DNA of 64,000 nt from CAVQCJ01 sp963711005. GTDB taxonomy: Bacteria > Actinomycetota > Actinomycetes > Prado026. The position numbers and the translations under genes were made by a program. The stretch is taken from assembly GCA_963711005.1 (NCBI GenBank), contig CAVQCJ010000004.1, forward strand, positions 248,001-312,000. The letters are read 5' to 3'. Each line of letters starts with the position of its first letter. Position 1 is the first letter of the stretch. This document shows, one piece after another, positions 1-7,704 of this stretch. The notes beneath the pieces are model-generated. The model did not search any database and was not told where the DNA came from. It saw nothing but the letters and a program-made list of their open reading frames with translations.

Positions 1-509
1 TCGTCGACGGAGCCGTGGTAGCAGTACGCGAACGTCAGGATCTTCGGCCGGCCGGTGGCCAGGCGCGCCAGCCTGAGCGCCCAGCGGTTCGCGTCGGTCG
101 CGGTGAGCGTGAACGACCACAGCGGAAGCCCGAACCTGCGGGTGAGCTCGGCCCCGACCCACTCGGCCTCGGCCGTGGGCAGCATCGTGGTGATGCCGCC
201 CTGCTCGCCCATGCGCTCGACCACCGCCTGCACGGTGGCCTTCGGGCTGTGGCCGGCCATCGCGCCGGTGTCGCCGAGCGCGAAGTCGACGTACTCGAGC
301 CCGTCGACGTCGGTGATGCGGTTGCCGGACGCGGTGTCCAGGTAGAGCGGGAAACCGCCGCTCCACTTGGCCATCCACGTCATCGGCACCCGCCCGAACA
401 GGTGACCGGCGGCGTCGAAGAGCTCGCGCGAGCGGGGGTGCGCGTCCGCGTAGTAGGCGCGCTCGCGCTCGATGAGGGCGTGCAGGAGGGGACGGTCGAT
501 CGTGGTCAT
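1..509 (-). CDS. Class III (PLP) aminotransferase, C-terminus outside window
   Basis: Reading leftward from ATG at 509 the frame stays open to the window edge, giving about 169 N-terminal residues. The protein contains the class III signature stretches FALGDTGAMAGHSP and, near the cut, YHGSVD. These belong to the fold-type I aminotransferase/aminomutase family that includes glutamate-1-semialdehyde aminomutase and omega-transaminases. The catalytic lysine and the substrate-deciding residues lie beyond the edge, so the substrate is unknown. The gene is divergent from the membrane gene starting at 608. Family assignment is confident; naming it hemL would be unsafe because hemL-like transaminases of unknown substrate are common in actinomycetes. 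Confidence 0.85.
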   Translation of the reverse strand, partial: MTTIDRPLLHALIERERAYYADAHPRSRELFDAAGHLFGRVPMTWMAKWSGGFPLYLDTASGNRITDVDGLEYVDFALGDTGAMAGHSPKATVQAVVERMGEQGGITTMLPTAEAEWVGAELTRRFGLPLWSFTLTATDANRWALRLARLATGRPKILTFAYCYHGSVD

Positions 510-607
510 GTCCGGACCTTGGCCGCCGATCCGCAACCTGTCAAGGGGATGTCGCTTTCGATTCGAAAGTCCGCGCGGCCCCGGGTACGGCCACTAGCCT
601 GCGCACG

Positions 608-1606
608 GTGAGCACGACACCGGGCGGCCGGATGGGCGGCTGGCGGGGCCCGGCCGCCGCCCGCCTGGCGCACGGCGCGACAGCGGCCGTGGTGATCGCC
701 GCGCTGGTCCTGCAGGTCGCGCTGGTCGTCCGCAACGGGGTCGGGCCGATGGGCGTACGCCTGCTCGACCTCGCGAGCTACTTCACGATCCAGTCGAACG
801 TGCTCGTGGCGGTGAGCGCGGTCGCGCTCGCGCTGCGCCCGGACCGCGACGGCCCGGTGTGGCGGGTGGTCCGGCTGGACGCGCTGCTGGGCATCACGGT
901 CACCGGCGTCGTGTACGTCACGGTGCTTGCGCCGCTGCAGGACCTGAGCGGCGCGCCCGCTGTCGCGGACATCGGCCTGCACTACGCGAGTCCTGCGCTC
1001 GCCGTCCTCGCGTGGTTCGGCTACGGACCCCGGCGCCGCATCGACCGGCGGACGACCTGGCTGGCGCTGGTCTGGCCGGTCCTGTACTTCGCGTACACGC
1101 TCGTGCACGGTGCCGTCGCCGGCTGGTACCCCTACCCGTTCCTGAACGTCTTGGTGCACGGGTACGCGAGCGTCCTGGGCAACGCCGTGCTCGTGACCGC
1201 GCTGATGTTCGGCGTGGCGTTCCTGTACCGGCGCGGCGACCGTCGTCTCGGCCTGGCCCCGGCCGGGACAGCAGAGGTCGAGCTGGTCGGCAGCTGGCAG
1301 GTGGTACGGATCGGGGCGGCGCCGGTCCAGCGGGTCGAGCTCGACTTCGCCGCCGACGGCACCGTGAGCGGCAGCACCGGGGTGAACCGGCTGCACGGCG
1401 GTTACGAGGTCCGCGACGGCACCCTCCTCGTCGGCCCGCTGGTCACGACCCTGATGGCCGGGCCGCCGGCGGCGATGGCAGCCGAGGCCCGCCTGCTCGC
1501 CGTCCTGGCCGGGCCGCTGCGCGTGGTCGGTGCCGACGCGGGTGTGTGGCTGGTCGCGGAGCCGGACGCGCTCGTGCTCGAGCCGGCGACGGGCCCGACG
1601 CTCTGA
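608..1606 (+). CDS. Pr6Pr membrane protein fused to a C-terminal META/HslJ domain
   Basis: The 332-residue protein starts with GTG. Residues about 20-215 hold roughly six hydrophobic segments in the Pr6Pr (FAR-17a/AIG1-like) pattern, with LDLASYFTIQSNVL and YPYPFLNVLVHG as recognisable landmarks. Residues about 225-330 form a META-type domain: LVGSWQVV opens it, a 'DGTVSGSTGVNRLHGGYEV' stretch follows, and it ends with conserved hydrophobic strands. META/HslJ domains are usually secreted or periplasmic lipoprotein modules, so joining one to a six-helix membrane unit is unusual. No enzymatic function is established for Pr6Pr proteins in bacteria. The gene converges on the LacI regulator. The fusion is read directly from one uninterrupted frame. 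Confidence 0.83.
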   Translation: MSTTPGGRMGGWRGPAAARLAHGATAAVVIAALVLQVALVVRNGVGPMGVRLLDLASYFTIQSNVLVAVSAVALALRPDRDGPVWRVVRLDALLGITVTGVVYVTVLAPLQDLSGAPAVADIGLHYASPALAVLAWFGYGPRRRIDRRTTWLALVWPVLYFAYTLVHGAVAGWYPYPFLNVLVHGYASVLGNAVLVTALMFGVAFLYRRGDRRLGLAPAGTAEVELVGSWQVVRIGAAPVQRVELDFAADGTVSGSTGVNRLHGGYEVRDGTLLVGPLVTTLMAGPPAAMAAEARLLAVLAGPLRVVGADAGVWLVAEPDALVLEPATGPTL

Positions 1607-1629
1607 CCGGACGCTCTCTGCGCGGGTCT

Positions 1630-2652
1630 CTAGCCGGACTCGCGCACCACCAGGTACGGGTCGAGCACGACGCAGGACTCGACCGGCTCTCCGGCCATCC
1701 GTGCGGTCAGCAGCCGCACCATCTCGCGGCCCATCGCCTCGACCGGCTGGTGCACCGTGGTCAGCGCGGGGGAGGAGTGCCGGGCGCTCGGCGAGTCGTC
1801 GAAGCCGACGACGGCGACGTCGCCGGGGACCTCCCGGCCGCGGGCCGCCAGGGTGCGCAGCACGCCGAGCGCCATCGGGTCGGACGCAGCGAACACCGCG
1901 TCCAGGTCCGGGCGCCGGTCGAGCAGGTCGGCCGCGGCGGCTGCACCGCTGTCCTCGCCGAAGTCGCCGTAGCCGACCAGCTCGTCGTCGACGTCGATGC
2001 CCGCGGCCGCCAGGGCCTTCCGGTAACCGGCCAGTCGGCCGACCCCGGCGGACATGTCCTGCGGACCGGCCACGGTGGCCACCAGTCGCCGCCCGCCGCG
2101 CAGCAGGTGCTCGACGGCGAGCACCGCCCCGGCCTCGTTGTCGACGTCGACGTAGCAGGCGGGTTCGACGCCGGCCGGCCGGCCACCGAGCACCGCGGGC
2201 AGGCCGCGGTCCTCGAGCACGCGGGGCAGCGGGTCGTCGCCGTGCAGCGACATCAGCAGGACGCCGTCGACGTGGTGCGGGGTCAGGTAGCTCTCGATCC
2301 GGCTGCGGTCCTGCGGGCTCTGCTGGATCGACAGCAGGAGCCGGTAGCGAGTCCCGGCCAGCCCGGTGCTGACCCCGCGCACGATGGCCGCGAAGAACGG
2401 CTCGGCGAAGAACCGCTCGTCCGACTCCGACACCACCAGCGCGACCGACTCTGTCTGCCGCGTGACCAGCGCCCGGGCCGCACGGTTCGGCACGTACCCC
2501 AGCTCGTCCACGGCCAGCAGCACCTTGGCCCTCGTCGCCGCGCCGACGTGGTTCGCGCCGTTCACCACGCGGGACGCGGTGCCACGGCCGACGCCGGCGT
2601 GCTTCGCCACCTCCTCGAGGGTGGGCGGACGACGCGGGCCGGGCGAGGTCAT
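1630..2652 (-). CDS. LacI-family transcriptional regulator
   Basis: This 340-residue protein has an N-terminal LacI helix-turn-helix (PTLEEVAKHAGVGRGTASRV, residues about 9-28) with the hinge around NRAARALVT. A periplasmic-binding-protein-like sensor domain follows and ends in the usual VVGFDDSPSARHSSPALTTV motif. Length is normal for the family. The ATG at 2652 is preceded on the minus strand by CATACT six bases upstream, so the mRNA is probably leaderless. Two copies of a GAGCGCTC core lie upstream, which suggests autoregulation. No sugar transporter or glycosidase is adjacent, so the ligand is unknown; the operator resembles that of CebR-type cellobiose/oligosaccharide repressors. Confidence 0.94.
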   Translation of the reverse strand: MTSPGPRRPPTLEEVAKHAGVGRGTASRVVNGANHVGAATRAKVLLAVDELGYVPNRAARALVTRQTESVALVVSESDERFFAEPFFAAIVRGVSTGLAGTRYRLLLSIQQSPQDRSRIESYLTPHHVDGVLLMSLHGDDPLPRVLEDRGLPAVLGGRPAGVEPACYVDVDNEAGAVLAVEHLLRGGRRLVATVAGPQDMSAGVGRLAGYRKALAAAGIDVDDELVGYGDFGEDSGAAAAADLLDRRPDLDAVFAASDPMALGVLRTLAARGREVPGDVAVVGFDDSPSARHSSPALTTVHQPVEAMGREMVRLLTARMAGEPVESCVVLDPYLVVRESG

Positions 2653-2658
2653 GGCGTG

Positions 2659-2675
2659 AGTATGCCCGAGCGCTC
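2659..2675 (-). promoter_or_regulatory. lacI promoter with proximal operator O1
   Basis: On the minus strand CATACT (2664-2659) sits 6 nt before the ATG, as expected for a leaderless -10. Just upstream is the 8-bp palindrome GAGCGCTC (2668-2675), located between the -10 and -35 positions. It shares its core with the perfect operator at 2806-2817. Occupancy would block polymerase. Confidence 0.55.
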
Positions 2676-2805
2676 AGTCGCCCGAGCCGCCCCGACCGAT
2701 CACCGCCCGGCCCGTCGACGCGCCGTGCCCGGGTGCGCACGCGACGCACCCGACCGGTATCGGGAGCCTTGACAGCCGGCCGGATCCAGTCCACGGTGGG
2801 GAACC

Positions 2806-2817
2806 GGGAGCGCTCCC
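2806..2817. promoter_or_regulatory. LacI-family operator O2, perfect palindrome GGGAGCGCTCCC
   Basis: The 12-bp sequence is a perfect palindrome with the central CG step typical of LacI-family operators, and it matches the core of the CebR-type box (TGGGAGCGCTCCCA). It lies 154 bp upstream of the lacI start and about 140 bp from the matching half-conserved site O1, a spacing compatible with looping. Confidence 0.6.
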
Positions 2818-2824
2818 AAATCCA

Positions 2825-2840
2825 GCCCAGGGCCCTGGGC
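2825..2840. repeat. 16-bp perfect palindrome GCCCAGGGCCCTGGGC
   Basis: This second perfect palindrome lies just 7 bp from O2 and has an unrelated sequence. It could be another protein-binding site or a cruciform/hairpin element; nothing in the sequence decides between these. Confidence 0.4.
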
Positions 2841-2860
2841 CGGATGCGTTCCACGGGGGT

Positions 2861-2909
2861 GTGACCGGCCGCCGGGTCGCGAGTGGCGCGTGACCCGGCG
2901 GCGGTTCAC
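2861..2909 (-). terminator. Hairpin at the 3' end of the ybaK-type gene
   Basis: Arms 2861-2881 and 2889-2909 are complementary at about 18 of 21 positions with a 7-nt loop. The TGA stop codon of the upstream gene (2908-2906) lies inside one arm. There is no T-run, which is normal for actinobacterial terminators. Confidence 0.45.
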
Positions 2910-3451
2910 CCGAGCGGACGGCCCAGGTCGGCGAGGACCTGCGCCGCCGGCAGCGCGGCCAGCACCCGGGACCCCAGCAGCAGCTTGGAGCGGCGGATCC
3001 CGCTCCCCATGAGCACCTCGTCCACGGTCATGACGGCGGCGTCGACCAGCACCGGCCAGTCCGCCGGCAGCCCGAGGGCCGTGATGCCGCCGAACTCCAT
3101 CCCGGTGAGCCGGACGGCGTCGTCCAGCCGAGCGAAGGACAGCTTGCGGACGTCGAGGTGGCGGCGGACCAGCCCGTTCACATCGGTCCGGGTCGTGGCC
3201 AGGACGACGCAGGCGGCGTACCGCGCGACCCCGTCCCGTCGCCCCGCGACCACGACGCAGTTGGCGGAGGACTCGGGCGCGAACCCATAGGCGGCGCAGA
3301 ACGCGGCCGTGTCCGCGAGGTCGGGGTCGATGGCCGCCACCCGAACGGTGGTCGCGAGCTGCGCAGGCAGCGCCTGCAGCGCCTGCGCCACCGCAGGAGC
3401 CAGCAGCTCGGGATGGTCGGCCGCCGGGCGGAAGTCCAGCGTCGAGGTCAT
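2906..3451 (-). CDS. YbaK/EbsC-family aminoacyl-tRNA deacylase-like protein
   Basis: The 181-residue protein carries the YbaK core: RKLSFA followed by DAVRLTGMEFGGITALGLP, which includes the conserved lysine and the GG turn of the deacylase pocket. The family removes misacylated amino acids from tRNA in trans; YbaK itself acts on Cys-tRNAPro. The substrate of this paralogue cannot be deduced. The ATG at 3451 is the only early start in frame. It is divergent from the cation exchanger at 3527, and its stop is buried in a terminator-like hairpin. Confidence 0.85.
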   Translation of the reverse strand: MTSTLDFRPAADHPELLAPAVAQALQALPAQLATTVRVAAIDPDLADTAAFCAAYGFAPESSANCVVVAGRRDGVARYAACVVLATTRTDVNGLVRRHLDVRKLSFARLDDAVRLTGMEFGGITALGLPADWPVLVDAAVMTVDEVLMGSGIRRSKLLLGSRVLAALPAAQVLADLGRPLG

Positions 3452-3526
3452 CCGCGCATCCTGGCACCGAGCGGCCCGGTCGGTGCTCCGTCAGCACTTG
3501 CTGATCCGTCAGTACAGTGGCGCCGC

Positions 3527-4546
3527 GTGACCGCCGTCCACGTCCTTCTGCTCATCGGCTGCGCGGCGGCGATCTACGTGGCGTGCGAGTTCTTCGTGAA
3601 CGCCATCGAGTGGCTGGGTGTCGAGCTAGGTGTCGCCACCCTGGCCGTGGGGACCGTGCTGGCCGCGATCGGCACCGCTCTGCCGGAGAGCGTGGTCACG
3701 CTCGTCGCGGTGCTGTCCGGCAGCAGCCGAGGCGGCAAGGACATCGGCGTCGGCGCGGCGCTCGGCGGCCCGTTGGTCCTGTCCACGCTCGCGTACGCGG
3801 TCGTGGGGGTGCTGCTGCTGGTGCGCCGTCGCAGGAGCCGGGCGGCCGCGGAGGTCGCCGTGGACCCCTTCGCCGACGTGGACCGGCCCCGGCTCGTGAT
3901 GGACCAGACCTGGTTCCTCGTCATCGCAGGCACCGCAATGGTGCTCGGGCTGGTCGCCTTCACCGGAAAGCAGTGGCTCGGCCTGCTCTTCTTCGCCGGC
4001 TACGGGTTCTACGTCCGGCGCGAGCTGTCCGGCGACGAACCGGCCCACTCCGCCGACGACCTGGCCTCGCTGCGGCTGTGGCGGCGCGAGGGCGCGCCGC
4101 CACGGTGGGCGGTGGTCGCGCAGACCCTCGCCGCGCTGCTCGTCGTGGTGGTCGCCTCGCAGGTGTTCGTCCAGCAGCTCGAGTGGGCCGGTCCCGAGCT
4201 CGGCCTGCCGCCGGCGGCCGTCGCGCTGCTGCTGGCGCCGATCGCCACCGAGCTGCCCGAGGTGCTCAACGCGGTGATCTGGGCCCGGCAGGGCAAGACG
4301 CGACTGGCCATGGCGAACATCGCCGGCTCGATGATGGTGCAGGCCACCGTGCCGGCCGGGATCGGCCTGCTGTTCACGCCGTGGAAGTTCGACGCGATCC
4401 TGCTGTCCGCGTCGCTGGCGACGCTCGCGGCCGTCGCCTACCTGCGTACGCTGGCGGCCGCGAACCGCCTCCGCCCTGCCTGGGTGGCGGGCACGGCCTT
4501 CTTCTACGGGGCGTTCGCGGTCGCCCTCGCCGTCGAGCTGTCCTGA
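3527..4546 (+). CDS. Sodium/calcium exchanger-type membrane protein (CaCA superfamily)
   Basis: The frame from GTG at 3527 gives 339 residues with about ten hydrophobic segments. Two inverted alpha-repeats are visible: GTALPESVVTLVA near residue 50 and APIATELPEVLNAVIW near residue 240. Both carry the acidic residue of the CaCA ion-binding site. A cytoplasmic loop (about residues 105-125) separates the halves. The family exchanges Na+ or H+ for Ca2+ or related cations; ion specificity is not readable. I rejected longer in-frame starts because upstream sequence is non-hydrophobic and overlaps the divergent gene. It converges with padR, 1 bp apart. Confidence 0.88.
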   Translation: MTAVHVLLLIGCAAAIYVACEFFVNAIEWLGVELGVATLAVGTVLAAIGTALPESVVTLVAVLSGSSRGGKDIGVGAALGGPLVLSTLAYAVVGVLLLVRRRRSRAAAEVAVDPFADVDRPRLVMDQTWFLVIAGTAMVLGLVAFTGKQWLGLLFFAGYGFYVRRELSGDEPAHSADDLASLRLWRREGAPPRWAVVAQTLAALLVVVVASQVFVQQLEWAGPELGLPPAAVALLLAPIATELPEVLNAVIWARQGKTRLAMANIAGSMMVQATVPAGIGLLFTPWKFDAILLSASLATLAAVAYLRTLAAANRLRPAWVAGTAFFYGAFAVALAVELS

Positions 4547-4547
4547 C

Positions 4548-5255
4548 TCAGTCCTGCGCGGGCTCGTCGCCCGGCTCGCCGGCCAGGACCAGGTAGAGCG
4601 AGCGGCGCGTCTCGGCGAGCACGGCCTGCGCCTTCTGCACCCGCTGGGCGTCGCCGCTGCGCATGACCTGGACGGCCGCGAAGTGGACCTCCTTGATCAG
4701 GCCCATCAGGTCGGCCATCCCCTCGCTCACCCCGCCGGTCACGGTGTCCCACGGCTCTGCCAGCTCGCTCGCGTGCTCCGCGACGTACGTGCGCCCGGCG
4801 TCGGTCAGGGTGAAGACCTTGCGGCTGCCCTCCTCGTCGGCGCGCACGTCCGGCCGGACGAGTCCCTCGTCCTCGAGCTGGGACAGCGCCGGGTAGACCG
4901 AGCCGGCGCTCGGGCGCCAGACCCCGTCGCTGCGGGAGGCGATCTCCTGGATCAGCTGGTACCCGTGCATGGGCTCCTCGTTGAGCAGCGCCAGGATCGC
5001 CGCCCGGACGTCGCCACGACGGGCGCGCCCGCCGCGCGGGCCGAACCCGCCCGGCCCGAAGCCGCCGGGGCCGAACCCCGGGTTGAACGGCCCGAACGGG
5101 CCGCCGTGCCTACGCCCCCGGCCGCGCCCGCGGGGTCGCCCGCCGGCGTCGTCGGGACGGTCGTCGCGCTGCTCGGCGCGACCGGCTCCGTGCTGGTGCC
5201 GGTGCTGCCGTCCGCGCCAGACCCACGCAGCCTCGAAAGGAAAGTCGGTACTCAT
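4548..5255 (-). CDS. PadR-family transcriptional regulator with long G/P/H-rich N-terminus
   Basis: The protein has 235 residues. The winged helix begins near residue 80 (RGDVRAAILALLNEEPMHGYQL) and continues through GSVYPALSQLEDEGLV, the DNA-recognition part of PadR. The C-terminal helix for dimerisation runs from about residue 145. Residues 1-78 are low complexity, rich in Gly, Pro, Phe, His and Arg, and probably disordered; many actinobacterial PadR proteins share this feature. A GGAGA ribosome site precedes the ATG. A CGATATATCG palindrome upstream is the likely autoregulatory site. The gene is divergent from the crcB pair and convergent with the cation exchanger. Confidence 0.93.
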   Translation of the reverse strand: MSTDFPFEAAWVWRGRQHRHQHGAGRAEQRDDRPDDAGGRPRGRGRGRRHGGPFGPFNPGFGPGGFGPGGFGPRGGRARRGDVRAAILALLNEEPMHGYQLIQEIASRSDGVWRPSAGSVYPALSQLEDEGLVRPDVRADEEGSRKVFTLTDAGRTYVAEHASELAEPWDTVTGGVSEGMADLMGLIKEVHFAAVQVMRSGDAQRVQKAQAVLAETRRSLYLVLAGEPGDEPAQD

Positions 5256-5288
5256 CGTTGTATCTCCGTTCTGTCGATGATGTGTCGA

Positions 5289-5298
5289 CGATATATCG
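5289..5298. promoter_or_regulatory. CGATATATCG palindrome, probable PadR operator
   Basis: This is a 10-bp perfect palindrome in the padR-crcB intergenic region, the only markedly A/T-rich stretch nearby. It is 34 bp upstream of the padR start, overlapping the expected padR promoter. PadR operators commonly contain ATAT-type dyads. Confidence 0.5.
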
Positions 5299-5354
5299 GT
5301 AATGGTTCGGTGTCAACCCGCTCGCGCCTGCCCTGCCGCCTGGTCGGGGCCGGT

Positions 5355-5377
5355 TAGCATCGGCGGGTCTGCGGAGG
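5355..5377 (+). promoter_or_regulatory. crcB -10 box and ribosome-binding site
   Basis: TAGCAT (5355-5360) is a good -10 hexamer. GGAGG at 5373-5377 is 5 nt before the TTG chosen as start. I see no fluoride riboswitch in this roughly 80-nt leader. Confidence 0.5.
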
Positions 5378-5382
5378 CGCGC

Positions 5383-5967
5383 TTGCACAGGGACGACGAC
5401 TTGCCCGACGAGCCGGACGCGTCCGGCGACCCGGTTCAGCACCCGGTTCAGCACCCGGTCCAGCACCCGGTCCAGCACCCGGCGCACCACCTGCCGGTCG
5501 ACCCGGACCTGGACGGCGCCGACGAGGTGGTCCCGGGCAAGCCCTCGCTGGAGCACTGGGACGTGGTGGCCGTGGTGGCCGCGGGCGGGGCGCTGGGCGG
5601 TCTGGCCCGGTACGGCCTCAACCAGCTGGTTCCCGGGTCGGCCGGGTTCCCGTGGGCGACGTTCGCGGAGAACGTCCTGGGCTGCCTGCTCCTCGGCGCG
5701 CTGATGGTGGTCCTCGTGGAGGTGCGCGGGCCGAGCCGGTACGCCCGCCCGTTCCTCGGGGTCGGGATGCTCGGCGGGTTCACGACGTTCTCGACGTACA
5801 CGGCCGAGATCCGCGCGCTGCTGGCCGACGGCCGGGCCGGCACCGCCGGCGCATACCTGGTCCTGAGCCTGGTCGCCGGGCTGGTCGCGACAGTCGCCGG
5901 GATCGCGGTGGCGCGGGCCGCCACCGGCCGGCGCCTGCAGCCGGACCCGGCCGGGGAGGCTGCGTGA
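5383..5967 (+). CDS. crcB: CrcB/Fluc fluoride channel subunit 1
   Basis: From TTG at 5383 the protein has 194 residues. The first 50 or so are hydrophilic and include four tandem PVQH units. The Fluc channel follows: GGALGGLARYGLNQL, then the signature NVLGCLLLGALM, then GGFTTFSTYTAE, with four transmembrane helices. Fluc channels export F- as dimers; actinomycetes usually make two homologous subunits. The start is set by GGAGG and the -10 upstream; the next in-frame ATG is far inside the channel. The gene overlaps crcB2 by 4 bp (GTGA), so the two should be made in equal amounts. Confidence 0.9.
   Translation: MHRDDDLPDEPDASGDPVQHPVQHPVQHPVQHPAHHLPVDPDLDGADEVVPGKPSLEHWDVVAVVAAGGALGGLARYGLNQLVPGSAGFPWATFAENVLGCLLLGALMVVLVEVRGPSRYARPFLGVGMLGGFTTFSTYTAEIRALLADGRAGTAGAYLVLSLVAGLVATVAGIAVARAATGRRLQPDPAGEAA
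5431..5478 (+). repeat. Four tandem 12-bp units encoding PVQH
   Basis: The units begin at 5431, 5443, 5455 and 5467, differing only at one T/C position; a fifth degenerate copy follows. The unit length is a multiple of three, so copy-number change would alter the CrcB1 N-terminal tail without breaking the frame. Confidence 0.85.
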
Positions 5968-6329
5968 CCGCATTTCTGGTCATGGTCGGCGCGGGGTTCG
6001 GCGCGCCCAGCCGGTGGCTGCTGGACCAGTACGTCCGCGGTCGCGTCGGCGGTGTCTTTCCGTGGGGGACGTTCGGCATCAACGTCCTCGGGTCTGTCGT
6101 GCTGGGAGTCCTGCTCGGGGTCTCCGCCGGGCACGGCGGCACGGTGCTGGTCGCCCTGCTGGGGACCGGTTTCTGCGGGGGCTTCACCACGTTCAGCTCG
6201 TTCGGCTTCGAGACGGTGCGGCTGGCCGAGGACGGCGAGTACGCAGCGGCACTGCTGAACGTGACCGCCAGCGTGCTGCTCGGCCTCGGCGCGGCGTACG
6301 CGGGCTGGTGGCTCGGCCAGACGCTGTGA
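5964..6329 (+). CDS. crcB: CrcB/Fluc fluoride channel subunit 2
   Basis: This 121-residue protein has the Fluc motifs INVLGSVVLGVLLG and GFCGGFTTFSSFGFE, including the Phe and Thr/Ser residues that line the pore, and four hydrophobic helices. The GTG start overlaps the crcB1 stop in a GTGA arrangement. Length is typical for a minimal Fluc subunit, in contrast to the extended partner. It probably forms an antiparallel heterodimer with subunit 1. Confidence 0.93.
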   Translation: MTAFLVMVGAGFGAPSRWLLDQYVRGRVGGVFPWGTFGINVLGSVVLGVLLGVSAGHGGTVLVALLGTGFCGGFTTFSSFGFETVRLAEDGEYAAALLNVTASVLLGLGAAYAGWWLGQTL

Positions 6330-6383
6330 CCGCGGCCCGCGAGAGCGTCCGACGGCGACTGCGGGTGGGACGATGGGGCTGTC

Positions 6384-7649
6384 ATGGACGAGTCCGGCTC
6401 CGGCCCCGCGCCGCTGTCCCCGCTGCACCCGCTGTACCCGCTGGGTCTGCGGCTGGAGGGTCGTGCCGTCGTGGTCGTGGGCGCCGGCGCGGTGGCCCTG
6501 CGCCGGGTGGCCGGCCTGCTGGCCGCGGGCGCCGACGTGACCGTGGTCGCCCCGGTCGCGACGCCCGCGCTGGCCGACCTGGCCGCCGCCGCCCGGGTTC
6601 GCTGGCTCGAGCGCCCGTACCGCTCCGGCGACCTGGCCGGGGCGTGGCTGGTGCTGGCGTGCACCGACGTGCCCGACGTGAACCGGGCGGTCGCCGCCGA
6701 CGCCGAGCTGGACCGGATCCTGTGCGTCCGCGCCGACGACGCGTCGGCGGCCACGGCTTGGGTGCCGGCGTCGGGCCGGACCGGTCCGTACACCGTGGCC
6801 GTGCATGCCGACCGGGACCCGCGCCGGGCCGTCGCGATGCGCGACCGGCTGCTCGCGCAGGCCCAGAGCTCCGCCGCCGGTGAGCCAGGCGCGGCCGTGC
6901 CAGGAGGGCGCCCGCGGCCGGGCCGGGTGGTGCTGGTGGGTGGCGGTCCGGGCGACCCCGGGCTGCTGACCGTCCGTGGCCGGGCCGCGCTGGCCGAGGC
7001 CGACGTCGTGGTCACCGACCGGCTGGCCCCGCTGGCGGTGCTGGACGAGCTGGCGGCCGACGTGGTCGTGGTGGACGCCGCCAAGGTGCCGGGCGGCCGT
7101 TCGATGCCGCAGGAGGAGATCACCCGGCTGCTGGTGGAGCACGCCAGGGCGGGGCGGGTGGTGGTCCGGCTCAAGGGCGGCGACCCGTACGTGTTCGGCC
7201 GGGGCATGGAGGAGCTGCAGGACTGCGCGCGGGCCGGGGTCGCGGTCGAGGTGGTCCCCGGCGTGACCAGCGCGGTCGCGGTGCCGGGCGCCGCCGGGAT
7301 CCCGCTCACCCACCGCGGTGTCGTGCAGGCGTTCACCGTGGTGTCCGGGCACGTGCCACCCGGCGACCCCGCGTCGACGATCGACTGGAAGGCGCTGGCG
7401 GCGGTCGGCGGCACCCTCGTGGTGCTGATGGGCGTGCGCACCATCGGATCCATCGCCGAGGCGCTGCTGGCCGGTGGGCTGCCCGGCGCGACCCCAGTGG
7501 CCGGGCTGCAGGACGGCCGGCCGGCTCTGCGCGGGACGCTCGCCGGGGTCGCGAACGGTGCGGACCTGCGCGAGGTCGGCTCGCCGGCGGTGTTCGTGAT
7601 CGGGGCCGTCGCCGGAGACCTGTCCGACGATCCGGCCCAGTCCGGGTAG
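6384..7649 (+). CDS. cysG: Siroheme synthase: precorrin-2 dehydrogenase + uroporphyrinogen-III methyltransferase
   Basis: The 421-residue protein has two parts. Residues about 15-150 are the NAD-binding dehydrogenase/ferrochelatase domain (VVVVGAGAVALRRVAGLL; LACTDVPDVN with the conserved Asp). Residues about 175-415 are the SAM-dependent methyltransferase (VVLVGGGPGDPGLLT, RLKGGDPYVFGRG, VVPGVTSA, GIPLTHRG). Together they would convert uroporphyrinogen III to siroheme for sulfite and nitrite reductases. Compared with E. coli CysG, about 60 residues between the domains, including the dimerisation region, are missing. Ferrochelation may therefore need a separate protein. Confidence 0.93.
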   Translation: MDESGSGPAPLSPLHPLYPLGLRLEGRAVVVVGAGAVALRRVAGLLAAGADVTVVAPVATPALADLAAAARVRWLERPYRSGDLAGAWLVLACTDVPDVNRAVAADAELDRILCVRADDASAATAWVPASGRTGPYTVAVHADRDPRRAVAMRDRLLAQAQSSAAGEPGAAVPGGRPRPGRVVLVGGGPGDPGLLTVRGRAALAEADVVVTDRLAPLAVLDELAADVVVVDAAKVPGGRSMPQEEITRLLVEHARAGRVVVRLKGGDPYVFGRGMEELQDCARAGVAVEVVPGVTSAVAVPGAAGIPLTHRGVVQAFTVVSGHVPPGDPASTIDWKALAAVGGTLVVLMGVRTIGSIAEALLAGGLPGATPVAGLQDGRPALRGTLAGVANGADLREVGSPAVFVIGAVAGDLSDDPAQSG

Positions 7650-7704
7650 CCGCGTCCGGCGCGCCTGGCTGGCCGCAGGGCCCGGCAGCCCCCAGGCTCG
7701 TGCC

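Noticed and set aside
5256..5382. Fluoride riboswitch before the crcB pair
   Set aside because: The leader lacks the GGCGAUGG-type core and the pseudoknot partners I would expect, and is only about 20 nt from the -10 to the start codon.
5431..5478. CRISPR or minisatellite array
   Set aside because: Units are contiguous 12-mers in frame with no spacers, so they are a coding repeat.
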